From the NCBI GenBank assembly GCA_014729395.1, contig WJJZ01000009.1, forward strand, positions 1 to 37,403: a stretch of 37,403 nucleotides of DNA. Reading direction: 5' to 3'. The notes under the pieces were generated by a model. The model was not told where the DNA came from. It was given only the letters and a program-made list of their open reading frames with translations, and did not search any database. Within the stretch, counting starts at the first letter, position 1, and each line of letters opens with the position of its first letter. Positions 8,586-17,332 of this stretch are shown piece after piece. The position numbers were made by a program, and so were the translations under genes. Origin of the DNA: Candidatus Magasanikiibacteriota bacterium. Lineage in GTDB: Bacteria; Patescibacteriota; Patescibacteriia; Magasanikbacterales; UBA922.

Positions 8586-9284
8586 ATGCATTCTCAAGAC
8601 GTAAAATATACCCTATTTATTTTTAGGGTAGTTTATTCCAAATTACCCCCTCTTGTGCCGGAGGAAATAAGAAAAGAATTAGGCCATGCTTTGGATCACT
8701 TAAAGAGTGATTATGATATTACTTTATCGGAGGCCGAAGAAACCTTGGTTGTGTTTGGTAAAAAAATATGGCCTTTTTGGAAGGCTTTTGAGGAAATGGT
8801 AAATATGCACAAGGGAGAACTGGGGGAAAAATTTTTTATATCAAAACTTCCTCCAAAGATAAAGAAAAAATATTCGGAATTTAAAGAACATGGCGGAGAA
8901 TTTAAGGATTTTGCCACAGGTTCGCCAATGTCATTTTTTGATGATAGTGATCGGCAGTTTTTGACTTCTGTCTTATTGGAAGTTGACAAGGATATTCGCT
9001 TACACACAAGACAGGAAGTTTTGGGTATAGATAAAGATAGGTACCAGGAATTAATCGTTGAATTTGGGGAGGTTTTGGATGGTATTGAGAAAAGACTTGA
9101 AACATTAAGGACAATGGCCGATAGTGAGCAAGAGCACCCACAGCTGGCAGACGAGATTAGAGCACAGATTAAAGCGTTTGAGCATGGGATTTGCTTTTTG
9201 GCACCAAAAATAAATTTGGATGACATTAATAATTCATATGAATTTTTTGTAGAAAGAAAGCAGGAAAAAATAACTCTAAGATAG
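8586..9284 (+). CDS. Hypothetical protein, paralogue of the next ORF
   Basis: Long ORF; LVVFGKKIWPFWKAFEEMV...FFISKLPPKIKKKYSEFKEHGGEFKDF aligns with the neighbour. Confidence 0.75.
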   Translation: MHSQDVKYTLFIFRVVYSKLPPLVPEEIRKELGHALDHLKSDYDITLSEAEETLVVFGKKIWPFWKAFEEMVNMHKGELGEKFFISKLPPKIKKKYSEFKEHGGEFKDFATGSPMSFFDDSDRQFLTSVLLEVDKDIRLHTRQEVLGIDKDRYQELIVEFGEVLDGIEKRLETLRTMADSEQEHPQLADEIRAQIKAFEHGICFLAPKINLDDINNSYEFFVERKQEKITLR

Positions 9285-9290
9285 TGAAAT

Positions 9291-9962
9291 ATGAAGGAAA
9301 ATATATTAAATTTATTTAAAATACTTATTAATAAAAAACCGGTTGGTGTTCCGACAGAATTGTTAGAAACAGCAAACAAAAAATATCAATATTTCTTGGA
9401 TAATGATGTTTCGGATTCTGAAATAGAAAAAGAGTTGGTTGAATTTGGAAAAAAAATTTGGCCTTATTTGCAAGCTGAACAAGAATTTGTAGATAAGTAC
9501 GGTAAAGAAAAGCATAAAGATTTATTTTTGGAAAAATTGAAGCCTGAATTGAGAAAAAAATGGGAGGAATTTACTGAGCAGGGTGGTGATATACATGATT
9601 TCAGAAAGGGTGACGACTTTGAAAAAAAATTTAATGCTGATGAAAATTATGAAATAGAACAAGCTATAATAAATACAAAGCAAGAAATCCTGCAATTTAT
9701 AGAAAAATTGGCAAAGACTGAAAAAAGTGAGGAATATTTTTCTATAGTTGAAGAATATAAAGAAAGAGAAGAAAAAATTTTAAAAAAGCTTGAAGAATTG
9801 AGACAATTAAAAGAGAGAGGTGACAAGTGGGATGATGAAATTGAAGATCTGATACATTTTTTTGAGAAAGGTTTTGCCGAGTTAGAAGAAAAACCAACAC
9901 TTGAAAAAGTCCAAGCAAAAATTGACTGGTATGAAGGACAGATAAATTCAGGTAATGCTTAA
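9291..9962 (+). CDS. Hypothetical protein, paralogue of the previous ORF
   Basis: LVEFGKKIWPYLQAEQEFV...LFLEKLKPELRKKWEEFTEQGGDIHDF. Confidence 0.75.
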   Translation: MKENILNLFKILINKKPVGVPTELLETANKKYQYFLDNDVSDSEIEKELVEFGKKIWPYLQAEQEFVDKYGKEKHKDLFLEKLKPELRKKWEEFTEQGGDIHDFRKGDDFEKKFNADENYEIEQAIINTKQEILQFIEKLAKTEKSEEYFSIVEEYKEREEKILKKLEELRQLKERGDKWDDEIEDLIHFFEKGFAELEEKPTLEKVQAKIDWYEGQINSGNA

Positions 9963-9983
9963 ATTAATTATTAATGAGTAAAT

Positions 9984-10499
9984 ATGAAAAAAATTCTTTT
10001 TATTGTTGCTGGGCGTGGTTTTCGTCTGGTAGAATATGAGAAGCCAAAAGAAGTATTGGAAAATGCGGACATGAAAGTATATACCGGCAGCGATGTTGAG
10101 GGCGAGGCTGAGTCAGCTGAAAGTACAAAAGTGAAAGTTGATGTCACGTTAGAAGATATCAAAGCAAATGACTATGATGGGATTTTTTTGGTTGGTGGTC
10201 CGGGCGCGCTTGAGCATTTGGATAATCAAAAAGTTTACAATATAATGACACAGGCAGAGGAAGCGGGAAAATTTTATGGAGCGATTTGTATTTCACCTAG
10301 AATTTTAGCAAAGGCCGGTGTGCTTGAAAACAAAAAAGCTACAGGTTGGAATGGAGATAGAAAGTTGGAAGGTATTTTAAACGAATATGGGGCTAGTTAC
10401 AAGCACAAAGGTGTAGTGATTGACGGAAACTTGATAACAGGAAGCGGACCGGATGCGGCAATTCTGTTCGGGGAGACAATTGCAAAACAACTGAGTTAA
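9984..10499 (+). CDS. DJ-1/PfpI family protein
   Basis: DYDGIFLVGGPGALEHL; nucleophile elbow GAICISPRILAKAG; VIDGNLITGSGPDAAILFG. Confidence 0.9.
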   Translation: MKKILFIVAGRGFRLVEYEKPKEVLENADMKVYTGSDVEGEAESAESTKVKVDVTLEDIKANDYDGIFLVGGPGALEHLDNQKVYNIMTQAEEAGKFYGAICISPRILAKAGVLENKKATGWNGDRKLEGILNEYGASYKHKGVVIDGNLITGSGPDAAILFGETIAKQLS

Positions 10500-10526
10500 A
10501 AAATAGTCCGTTTGGACTATTTTTTC
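10498..10526. terminator. Bidirectional intrinsic terminator between convergent genes
   Basis: AAAAAATAGTCC-GTTT-GGACTATTTTTT. Confidence 0.85.
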
Positions 10527-11461
10527 TTTGACTTTGATTTTTTGTTGTTAAGTCTTTTTGCTTTTTTAACACAGTATTTTATTATTTCTCCGGCTACATC
10601 TCGTCCTGTGGCCTTGGTTATACCTTCAAGTCCGGGGTTAGCATTTACTTCAAGAACTTTTGGCCCGGTTTTCGTTCTAAGGATATCAACCCCCGCTATA
10701 TCCAAGCCCAGAGCTGATACTGCTGCAAAAGCTACATCTTTTTCTTTTCTGGTCATCTCTGCGACTCTCACTCTTCCGCCCAAATGAAAATTGGATCTAA
10801 ATTCTCCTCTTTTTGTGGCAATTCTTTCCATTGCCCCGATAATTCTTTTACCTACAATGAACACTCTTATATCTTTACCTTTTGATTCTTTAACATATTC
10901 TTGGATCATTATAGGAAGAGATGATGATTGATCGGTTAACATACCAACAATAGAATTAAGCCCTCGCCTTGACTCAACTATGGATACCCCCGATCCATGT
11001 GAACCAAAAACAGTTTTCAGAATAACCGGGAAAGAACCAATTTTTTCAGCCATTTCGTCAAGATAATCGGTTGATCTTAATATATATGTTTTCGGAATAG
11101 GAACTTTATGCTTATTGAGTGTTTGCAAGGTTCGAAGTTTATTTTTCGCTTTTAACACAGGTAAATATTTGTTGATGATTGGAGTTTTTATCAATTCAAA
11201 CTGTTTTATTAAACCACTTCTGTATTCCATATAGCTGGAAAGAAAATTTGCTCGAACCAGTAAAATTTTTATGTCTTTCGGTCTTTTATTTCTAATCAAT
11301 AATTGAGGTTTATTAAAAAATTTCATGAAACATTCTTTTTCATATATTATTTCAGCTTCATGACCCAAGTTTTCTGCAGCTTCTTTTAGTAATTCCAGAT
11401 TTTTTTTTGTTACGGGCGTTATAAAATTTCGTGAAGAAAATGTTAATATGTGTATTTTCAT
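10517..11461 (-). CDS. rimK-like: RimK-like ATP-grasp ligase (S6-glutamate ligase family)
   Basis: PVILKTVFGSHGSGVSIVES; DIRVFIVGKRIIGAMERIA; GVDILRTKTGPKVLEVNANPGLEGI. Confidence 0.88.
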   Translation of the reverse strand: MKIHILTFSSRNFITPVTKKNLELLKEAAENLGHEAEIIYEKECFMKFFNKPQLLIRNKRPKDIKILLVRANFLSSYMEYRSGLIKQFELIKTPIINKYLPVLKAKNKLRTLQTLNKHKVPIPKTYILRSTDYLDEMAEKIGSFPVILKTVFGSHGSGVSIVESRRGLNSIVGMLTDQSSSLPIMIQEYVKESKGKDIRVFIVGKRIIGAMERIATKRGEFRSNFHLGGRVRVAEMTRKEKDVAFAAVSALGLDIAGVDILRTKTGPKVLEVNANPGLEGITKATGRDVAGEIIKYCVKKAKRLNNKKSKSKKK

Positions 11462-12192
11462 AAGAATGATTCTGTTAATGATTTTTTTATTATTTCCACT
11501 GTGTTATCAATCTGTTTATTATTTTTTCTTAATAGATGACTAATTTCCATCTGAACAGCGTAATCATCTCTTTGTTCGTGTTTATGGAATTGAATGGCCG
11601 AGGTTTTACTCCACCCCGAGTAGTGTTTTCCTATGCTTATTTTAGAGGGGTTTTCTTTGACCATGTTTTTACTTAGATTTTTCTTTAATTTTTTTAGAAG
11701 GGAAATCCGCATTGTAATTTTTCCATTATTCTTATGGATAAAATTATAAGCTTTGGCACCATATATAAAATCAGTATATATATTTTTTTTTGCACCGACA
11801 CCAAGATCAATAGCGATTGTATCTGAAACAAATCCATGAATATAAATGCCAAGTGCTTTTTTAAAAGGGCTTTTTTGTCTCGCTAAGTCGCAGTATTCAG
11901 ATATATCATCAAAAAAAGTTTTCATTTCCTTTTTTTTTCGTCCCCACAAATATTTTTTTTTCGTATATGACCAACTTAGTTTGTTAAAATCTTCTATTTT
12001 TTTATTTTTCTTAGTATTGGATTTCTTGCAAAATTTATTATTTAACACAAGGTAGGCATCCATTTGTCTTGACAATCTGGAAGCAATGACACCTGTTTTT
12101 AAGTCATCACCGGCTCCATGAGGTGCAATAATGACAAAGGGTAGGCGGCCTTTTCTTTTTTTACCATATGCTGTTTTTTGAATTTTTTCCAT
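11458..12192 (-). CDS. N-formylglutamate amidohydrolase-like protein
   Basis: FVIIAPHGAGDDLKTGVIASRLS; GIYIHGFVSDTIAIDLGVG; RDDYAVQMEIS. ATGA overlap with the RimK-like gene. Confidence 0.6.
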   Translation of the reverse strand: MEKIQKTAYGKKRKGRLPFVIIAPHGAGDDLKTGVIASRLSRQMDAYLVLNNKFCKKSNTKKNKKIEDFNKLSWSYTKKKYLWGRKKKEMKTFFDDISEYCDLARQKSPFKKALGIYIHGFVSDTIAIDLGVGAKKNIYTDFIYGAKAYNFIHKNNGKITMRISLLKKLKKNLSKNMVKENPSKISIGKHYSGWSKTSAIQFHKHEQRDDYAVQMEISHLLRKNNKQIDNTVEIIKKSLTESFL

Positions 12193-12271
12193 ATTTTCAT
12201 TTCAGTGCAACTATATAGTCATTTTTTACGTTGATAATTTTATAAAAGAACTAACGGTTTGTCAATCCGGC

Positions 12272-13216
12272 TTAAAGTTTTTTGATTTGTTTTTGAATAC
12301 CGTTTTTTGACAATAGACCTTTTTGCGCACCAAATTCAGTAATTACTCCACTGGCATTAGCAGTGCCCCATTTCATCGCTTCCGGTATACTTTTGCCGTA
12401 TACAATGGCTGATAAGAAACCACTGGCATAAGCGTCTCCGGCACCGGTTTTGGCTTTGGCTTTTTCTTTCGAAGCCGGAGTAAAAAAGATTTCATTTTCG
12501 TGAGAAGAATAAGAGCCCTTGGTACCATCGGTTATCACAGCAGTCTTAACTCCTTTTTTGTGTAAATATGGAAACAATTTTTTTATTTTTTCGTCTTTTC
12601 CCGTTATTTTTTTAGCTTCTTGTTTGTTTACAAATAATAAATCTGTTTGCTTTAGAATTTTCTTTATTTCTGTCATGGAATTTTTCATCTGGTATGAACC
12701 GGGATTAAAGGCTAATTTAATTTCTTTGTTTTTTTCCAAGAAATTTAGCAATTTTGGAACTATTTTTTCATAATTTTTACTCATTGAAGTAAAATATATC
12801 CATTTACATTTAGGTATTTTTGGTAAAGTGTAATTTCTCTCCGCATGATAAGATAATATGGTTCTTTCACCTCTATAATTTAGTACAATTGAATATCGGG
12901 TCTCTTTGTTTTTAAGGTTTTTTGTCAGATCTGTGTTGACTTTCATTTTTCTCAATTCTTTTTTTACATAATCTCCATTAACATCAGAACCAAGTTCTGT
13001 GATTAGGGCTGTTTTTAGGCCTAATTTTTTACAACCGACAGCAATATTAGCCGCATTACCGCCTATTGAAAGATCACTTTTTGAGATCGGTATTTTATCA
13101 GCGTAATTTATACAAAGTTGGCATTGGCTTTTTTTCAGATCACAATTTACACTGGCTTTGTCAATAACAATAATAGTGTCAACCGTGGTGTCGCCGATTG
13201 AAATTATATCAAACAT
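12272..13216 (-). CDS. PfkB family carbohydrate kinase
   Basis: SIGGNAANIAVGCKKLGLKTALITELGSDVNGDYV; KTGAGDAYASGFLSAI. Confidence 0.9.
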   Translation of the reverse strand: MFDIISIGDTTVDTIIVIDKASVNCDLKKSQCQLCINYADKIPISKSDLSIGGNAANIAVGCKKLGLKTALITELGSDVNGDYVKKELRKMKVNTDLTKNLKNKETRYSIVLNYRGERTILSYHAERNYTLPKIPKCKWIYFTSMSKNYEKIVPKLLNFLEKNKEIKLAFNPGSYQMKNSMTEIKKILKQTDLLFVNKQEAKKITGKDEKIKKLFPYLHKKGVKTAVITDGTKGSYSSHENEIFFTPASKEKAKAKTGAGDAYASGFLSAIVYGKSIPEAMKWGTANASGVITEFGAQKGLLSKNGIQKQIKKL

Positions 13217-13286
13217 ATTTTTTATTTAGAATGCAGGCTAAGTATAGCATAAAATTGATAATTCAGATATGAATATATACGCATTA

Positions 13287-14249
13287 TTATTCCCACTTAT
13301 TGATATATTCTATAGCAGACAAAGCGGCCGTAACTCCATGTCCGGTGGCAATCGCTATCTGTTTATAAGGAATGTTGGTTACATCACCGGCGGCAAATAT
13401 TCCGTTACAGCTGGTGCGGCATTTTATATCTACTTCAATTTCTTTATAATTATTTTTTTGTGCACAATCTACAAAGTCAGAATTGGGAATCATACCAATA
13501 TGCACCATTACGCCGTCTACATCAAGACTTTTTTCTTCATTCGTTTCCATATCATCATATTTTATACCTTCAACTTTATTGTCTCCCATAATTTTTTTGG
13601 TATCGGCGCTATATATTATCTCTACGTTATCCAATTTTTTAACTTTGTCGATTAAAATATTTTCTCCTTTTGGAAAACCACCGTTTTTTTCTTCGCTATC
13701 AGGGTATTTGGTCACAAGATAGGTTTTTTTAGCTATTTTTGACAACATCAGAGCTGATTCAAGAGCGGCATTGCCTGCTCCTATGGTGGCGGTTACTTTA
13801 CCCTTAAATAATGGGCCATCACAAACTGTGCAATATGTGACTCCTTTGCCTTTTAATTCATCTTCACCGGGTATTTCCAGATGGCGGGGATGGATACCAC
13901 TGGCAATAATTACCGAAGTGGTTTTGTATTCTTTTTCTTCGTTTGAGTTATTTTTAGCCTGAACAATATGATAATTTTTTTCTTGCTTAATCTTATAAAC
14001 TTCAAATCCTTCTTCAATATTTACACCATAGTGCTCAACATGTTTTTTAAAATTTTTGGACAATTCGACACCATTGGTTTCTATTATTCCCGGCCAATTT
14101 CTGATTTCTCCGGATAAAGCCACTTCTCCGCCGATATCCTTTGAAACAATTAAAAAGTCTAAATTTCTGCGAGCTGCGTAAATAGCAGCTGCACTTCCCG
14201 CTGCTGCAGCACCGATAATTATTAAGTCGTATATTTTGTCATCATTCAT
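13287..14249 (-). CDS. trxB: Thioredoxin reductase
   Basis: IIGAAAAGSAAAIYAARR; redox CTVC in VTYCTVCDGPLFKGK; GIFAAGDVTNIPYKQIAIATGHGVTAAL. Confidence 0.93.
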   Translation of the reverse strand: MNDDKIYDLIIIGAAAAGSAAAIYAARRNLDFLIVSKDIGGEVALSGEIRNWPGIIETNGVELSKNFKKHVEHYGVNIEEGFEVYKIKQEKNYHIVQAKNNSNEEKEYKTTSVIIASGIHPRHLEIPGEDELKGKGVTYCTVCDGPLFKGKVTATIGAGNAALESALMLSKIAKKTYLVTKYPDSEEKNGGFPKGENILIDKVKKLDNVEIIYSADTKKIMGDNKVEGIKYDDMETNEEKSLDVDGVMVHIGMIPNSDFVDCAQKNNYKEIEVDIKCRTSCNGIFAAGDVTNIPYKQIAIATGHGVTAALSAIEYINKWE

Positions 14250-14273
14250 ATTTTTTTATTTAGTCGCAAATTT

Positions 14274-14957
14274 TTACATTAAAGTTAAAGAAGCGATCCT
14301 TTTTTCAATAAGACTATAATTTTCTTGAGGACTGGCCTTGTCATTAAAGATGGCACTGCCCAGACAAATTATATTGGCCCCGGCTTTTATAACCTCATCA
14401 ATGTTGTGATTGTTAACACCACCGTCAACTTCAATATTCAGGGTCGGGTGCATTTGCCTGATTTTTCTAATTTTTTCTAATATATTTTTATTGAATTTTT
14501 GTCCTGATTTGCCGGGATCAACTCCGAGAAGCATAATATATGAAGGTTTTGGTTCTATTTGTTCAAAAAAACCAACGCCTGTTTCAGGCTTAACGGCAAA
14601 ACCTATTTCAATTTTATTATCAAAAATTTTTGTAATATCATTTGCAGTTTTTTCCAGACCGCAACGCTCGTCTCCACAAAGCAATTCTACGTGAAGGATT
14701 GTTCTTGTTATATTTTTAATATTTTTCCATCGTTTAAGTTCGTCTATTGGGTTGTTTGCCATCACATGAAGTTCATAGTCCAATTCGGTTTCAATAAGGG
14801 CGATCTCTATCGGATCGTGCCAATTTTTCCAATTTGTGAATTTACCATCCGCAATATCAATTTGAACCGTGTCAGTAAAACCTTCTACAGCGCGAAGGTT
14901 TTTTATGTATTCTTCTTTTGTTTTTACGTTAAGAGTGGGAATAATTTTTGTTTGCAT
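14274..14957 (-). CDS. rpe: Ribulose-phosphate 3-epimerase family protein
   Basis: TVQIDIADGKFT; YIMLLGVDPGKSGQKF; NIEVDGGVNNHNIDEVIKAGANIICLGSAIF. Confidence 0.87.
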   Translation of the reverse strand: MQTKIIPTLNVKTKEEYIKNLRAVEGFTDTVQIDIADGKFTNWKNWHDPIEIALIETELDYELHVMANNPIDELKRWKNIKNITRTILHVELLCGDERCGLEKTANDITKIFDNKIEIGFAVKPETGVGFFEQIEPKPSYIMLLGVDPGKSGQKFNKNILEKIRKIRQMHPTLNIEVDGGVNNHNIDEVIKAGANIICLGSAIFNDKASPQENYSLIEKRIASLTLM

Positions 14958-14970
14958 ATTTTTTTGGACT

Positions 14971-15051
14971 AAAAATTGGAGACTGGAGATTGGTGATTAG
15001 ATAAACAAAGAAATTGACTTACCAACCTCTAATCACTAGTCTCTAATTTTT
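14971..15051. repeat. Heptamer inverted repeat (attggag-actggag-attggtg-attagat ... acctcta-atcacta-gtctcta)
   Basis: Two inverted arms, AAAAATTGGAGACTGGAGATTGGTGATTAG and CTAATCACTAGTCTCTAATTTTT. Confidence 0.85.
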
Positions 15052-15487
15052 CAATTTTTTTCAGTCTCCGCACATGCCTTTCCTTCTCGCTGAATTCAGT
15101 TTCCAGCCATTTTTTAACAATAGCCATAGAATGTTCTTCAGAAGTGAGTTTAGCTGCCAAGCATAGGATATTAGTTTTGTCATCAGTCATCATGGTTTCG
15201 GCAGCCATCATATTATAACCTATTCCGGCTCTGACACCCTTTACTTTATTTGCGGCTACACAAACTCCTATGCCATTTTTACATATTAAAATTCCTCTTG
15301 AGTCTTCTTCTGCTACTTTTTTTGCCAAGGGAATGGCATAATCGGGGTAGTCATCACCCTCATTATATTTGTAGGGACCCATATCTTCCACTTCAAAATC
15401 GAGCTCATTTTGAAGATAGCGAATTAAGCGTTTTTTTAATTGATACCCTCCGTGGTCAGAGGCGATATATAGGGATCCTTTGTACAT
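15029..15487 (-). CDS. rpiB: RpiB/LacA/LacB family sugar-phosphate isomerase
   Basis: LYIASDHGGYQLKKRL; GILICKNGIGVCVAANKVKGVRAGI. Confidence 0.9.
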   Translation of the reverse strand: MYKGSLYIASDHGGYQLKKRLIRYLQNELDFEVEDMGPYKYNEGDDYPDYAIPLAKKVAEEDSRGILICKNGIGVCVAANKVKGVRAGIGYNMMAAETMMTDDKTNILCLAAKLTSEEHSMAIVKKWLETEFSEKERHVRRLKKIEKLETSD

Positions 15488-15619
15488 ATATTACAGATAT
15501 AATGTGTTTGGATTATAGCATTTTAGGCTCCCAATTTCAAGGGTTTTTTGTTGTTTTTTCTTTTTTTATGTAAACTAATTAGTAGCGTAGCTGGCAATTA
15601 AAAACAAGGAGGTGCAGGT

Positions 15620-16228
15620 ATGAATCGTCAGCGTTTGAGGAAAATCGCAAAAAAATATGAAAAAAAAGATGTTCTTTACAAAGCGGAAGAAATTGAAAGA
15701 AGAGTGAGGAAGGTTAGTCACATCATTGCCAAAGCTCATCGAGGGACAAAAGATTTGGTTTTGGTTGGTGTTCTAAATGGAGCGGCGATATTCACAAGAG
15801 ATTTGTTATTTTTTCTACACGAGTTCGGAATGAGTCCTCAGTTGGGATTTATAGGTATGTCTCTGTTTGATGATAGTAATAAGAGAAGGTTGGATGGTCC
15901 GAGAATCACCAGCCCTTTGTCAATTGATGTAACAGAAAAAACAGTGATGGTGGCCGAAGATGTAATTGAAACCGGTGACACGATGAGACTTTTGATAAAA
16001 CATTTAAAAAGTCTTGGTGTCCGGAAGGTTGAAATCGTGACTGTTATGGCTAACTACGGATTTAAACCAAATAAATTTGGTCTACCCAAAACTCATATTT
16101 GTTTTAGAAAAATTCCCGAACATTTTATTGCCGGATACGGTATGGATAACAAGGGAATGGATAGAGGTTATCCGCACATATATAGGGTTTATGCCAAAGG
16201 GCAACCCCGTCCGGTAGGACAATTCTAG
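15620..16228 (+). CDS. hpt: Hypoxanthine phosphoribosyltransferase-like protein
   Basis: DLVLVGVLNGAAIFTRDLL; VMVAEDVIETGDTMRLLIKHL PRPP loop; SD aaggaggtg upstream. Confidence 0.87.
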   Translation: MNRQRLRKIAKKYEKKDVLYKAEEIERRVRKVSHIIAKAHRGTKDLVLVGVLNGAAIFTRDLLFFLHEFGMSPQLGFIGMSLFDDSNKRRLDGPRITSPLSIDVTEKTVMVAEDVIETGDTMRLLIKHLKSLGVRKVEIVTVMANYGFKPNKFGLPKTHICFRKIPEHFIAGYGMDNKGMDRGYPHIYRVYAKGQPRPVGQF

Positions 16229-16236
16229 CTCGCTAT

Positions 16237-16274
16237 ACCCCATTGTAAAATATTTTTTGGCAATGGGGTTTTTT
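16237..16274 (+). terminator. Intrinsic terminator
   Basis: ACCCCATTG...CAATGGGGTTTTTT. Confidence 0.85.
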
Positions 16275-16429
16275 ATTGACAAATGTTAATAATTATTATA
16301 CTAGTCTGTGTTTCATACTAAGACTCATAATATCATACACCAACTCAAACAGCGTTGGTTTTTTTTAATTTCATTTTCATGTATACTTATGCACATAAGT
16401 TCTTTATTTAAACCTGTAGGAGGTGCATC

Positions 16430-16960
16430 ATGTCCGATTACAAGATCAAAAAATTGATTTCCGGTGATGAGATTCAAATTCGTGCCAAGGAAATGGGGCG
16501 GAAGATTGCCGGGGATTTTGAGGGTAGACCAATTCATGTAGTGGTTGTCCAGTTGGGTGCTTGGATGTTTGGGGCTGATCTGATAAAAAATATTCCGACA
16601 AACCAGTTAACTTTAGACAGTATCCAACTTTCCAGCTATAAGGGCGATACGGAAAGTTGTGGACTGGTGACGGTTGTGCGCGATCTGGTTCGTCGTGTCA
16701 AGGGACAGGACGTTTTGGTAGTGGAGGATATTGTTGACACCGGCCGCACTATTTCTGAGTTGCAGAAGAATTTAAAGCGTCGAGGGGCAGCCTCAGTTCA
16801 AGTGGCTACCATGCTCAACAAGCAAGATGGCCGCGAGATTGACTTTGAACCTGATTATGTTGGTTTTGAGATCCAGGATTGTTTTGTTATCGGGTATGGT
16901 CTTGACTACCAAGAAAGATTTCGTAATTTGCCATATGTGGCAGAAATGGTTTTCTGTTGA
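16430..16960 (+). CDS. hpt: Hypoxanthine phosphoribosyltransferase-like protein (second copy)
   Basis: VLVVEDIVDTGRTISELQKNLKRRGAASVQVATMLNK; SD taggaggtgcatcATG. Confidence 0.87.
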   Translation: MSDYKIKKLISGDEIQIRAKEMGRKIAGDFEGRPIHVVVVQLGAWMFGADLIKNIPTNQLTLDSIQLSSYKGDTESCGLVTVVRDLVRRVKGQDVLVVEDIVDTGRTISELQKNLKRRGAASVQVATMLNKQDGREIDFEPDYVGFEIQDCFVIGYGLDYQERFRNLPYVAEMVFC

Positions 16961-16972
16961 TTAGTAAAGGTT

Positions 16973-16999
16973 TAGCCCTGCATTATTGTGGGGTTTTTT
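16973..16999 (+). terminator. Intrinsic terminator
   Basis: agccctgcattattgtggggttttttg. Confidence 0.6.
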
Positions 17000-17000
17000 G

Positions 17001-17029
17001 TTGACAAAATTATTGTTTTTGCCTAAAAT
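17001..17029 (+). promoter_or_regulatory. Promoter of the ileS T-box leader
   Basis: TTGACA-N17-TAAAAT. Confidence 0.75.
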
Positions 17030-17039
17030 AACCATATAA

Positions 17040-17211
17040 TCATAAAAGCTTTGATCCCGGCTATCACCGGGGGAGTTGCCGGAAGAAAACCTGTATCATA
17101 GGTAAGTAGAACCGGCCGGGTAAGCCCGTAATCGCTATATTAAGAGCCACTAAGTTGGAAATGAGGTGGTACCGCCCGGATGGGTCCTCATACACTGGTG
17201 GTTTTTGTTTT
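17040..17211 (+). ncRNA. T-box riboswitch leader (ileS, ultrashort stem I type)
   Basis: CTATCACCGGGGGAGTTGCCGGAAGAA (ATC specifier 17063-17065), GTAGAACCGGCCGGGTAAGCCCGTAA, T-box GAGGTGGTACCGC, directly upstream of ileS. Confidence 0.85.
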
Positions 17212-17216
17212 TTATA

Positions 17217-17332
17217 ACTATACTATAATTATACAATAATTTGACGATAATTATACGATAATTTAACAATAATTATTTTTAAATTATGGTCAAATTATAT
17301 TTTAATTATTGTACAATTATTGTTAAATTTTT
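17217..17332. repeat. 11-mer repeat cluster (inverted halves) between T-box and ileS ATG
   Basis: ataattataca|ataatttgacg|ataattatacg|ataatttaaca|ataattatttt ... aaattatggtc|aaattatattt|taattattgta|caattattgtt. Confidence 0.85.
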
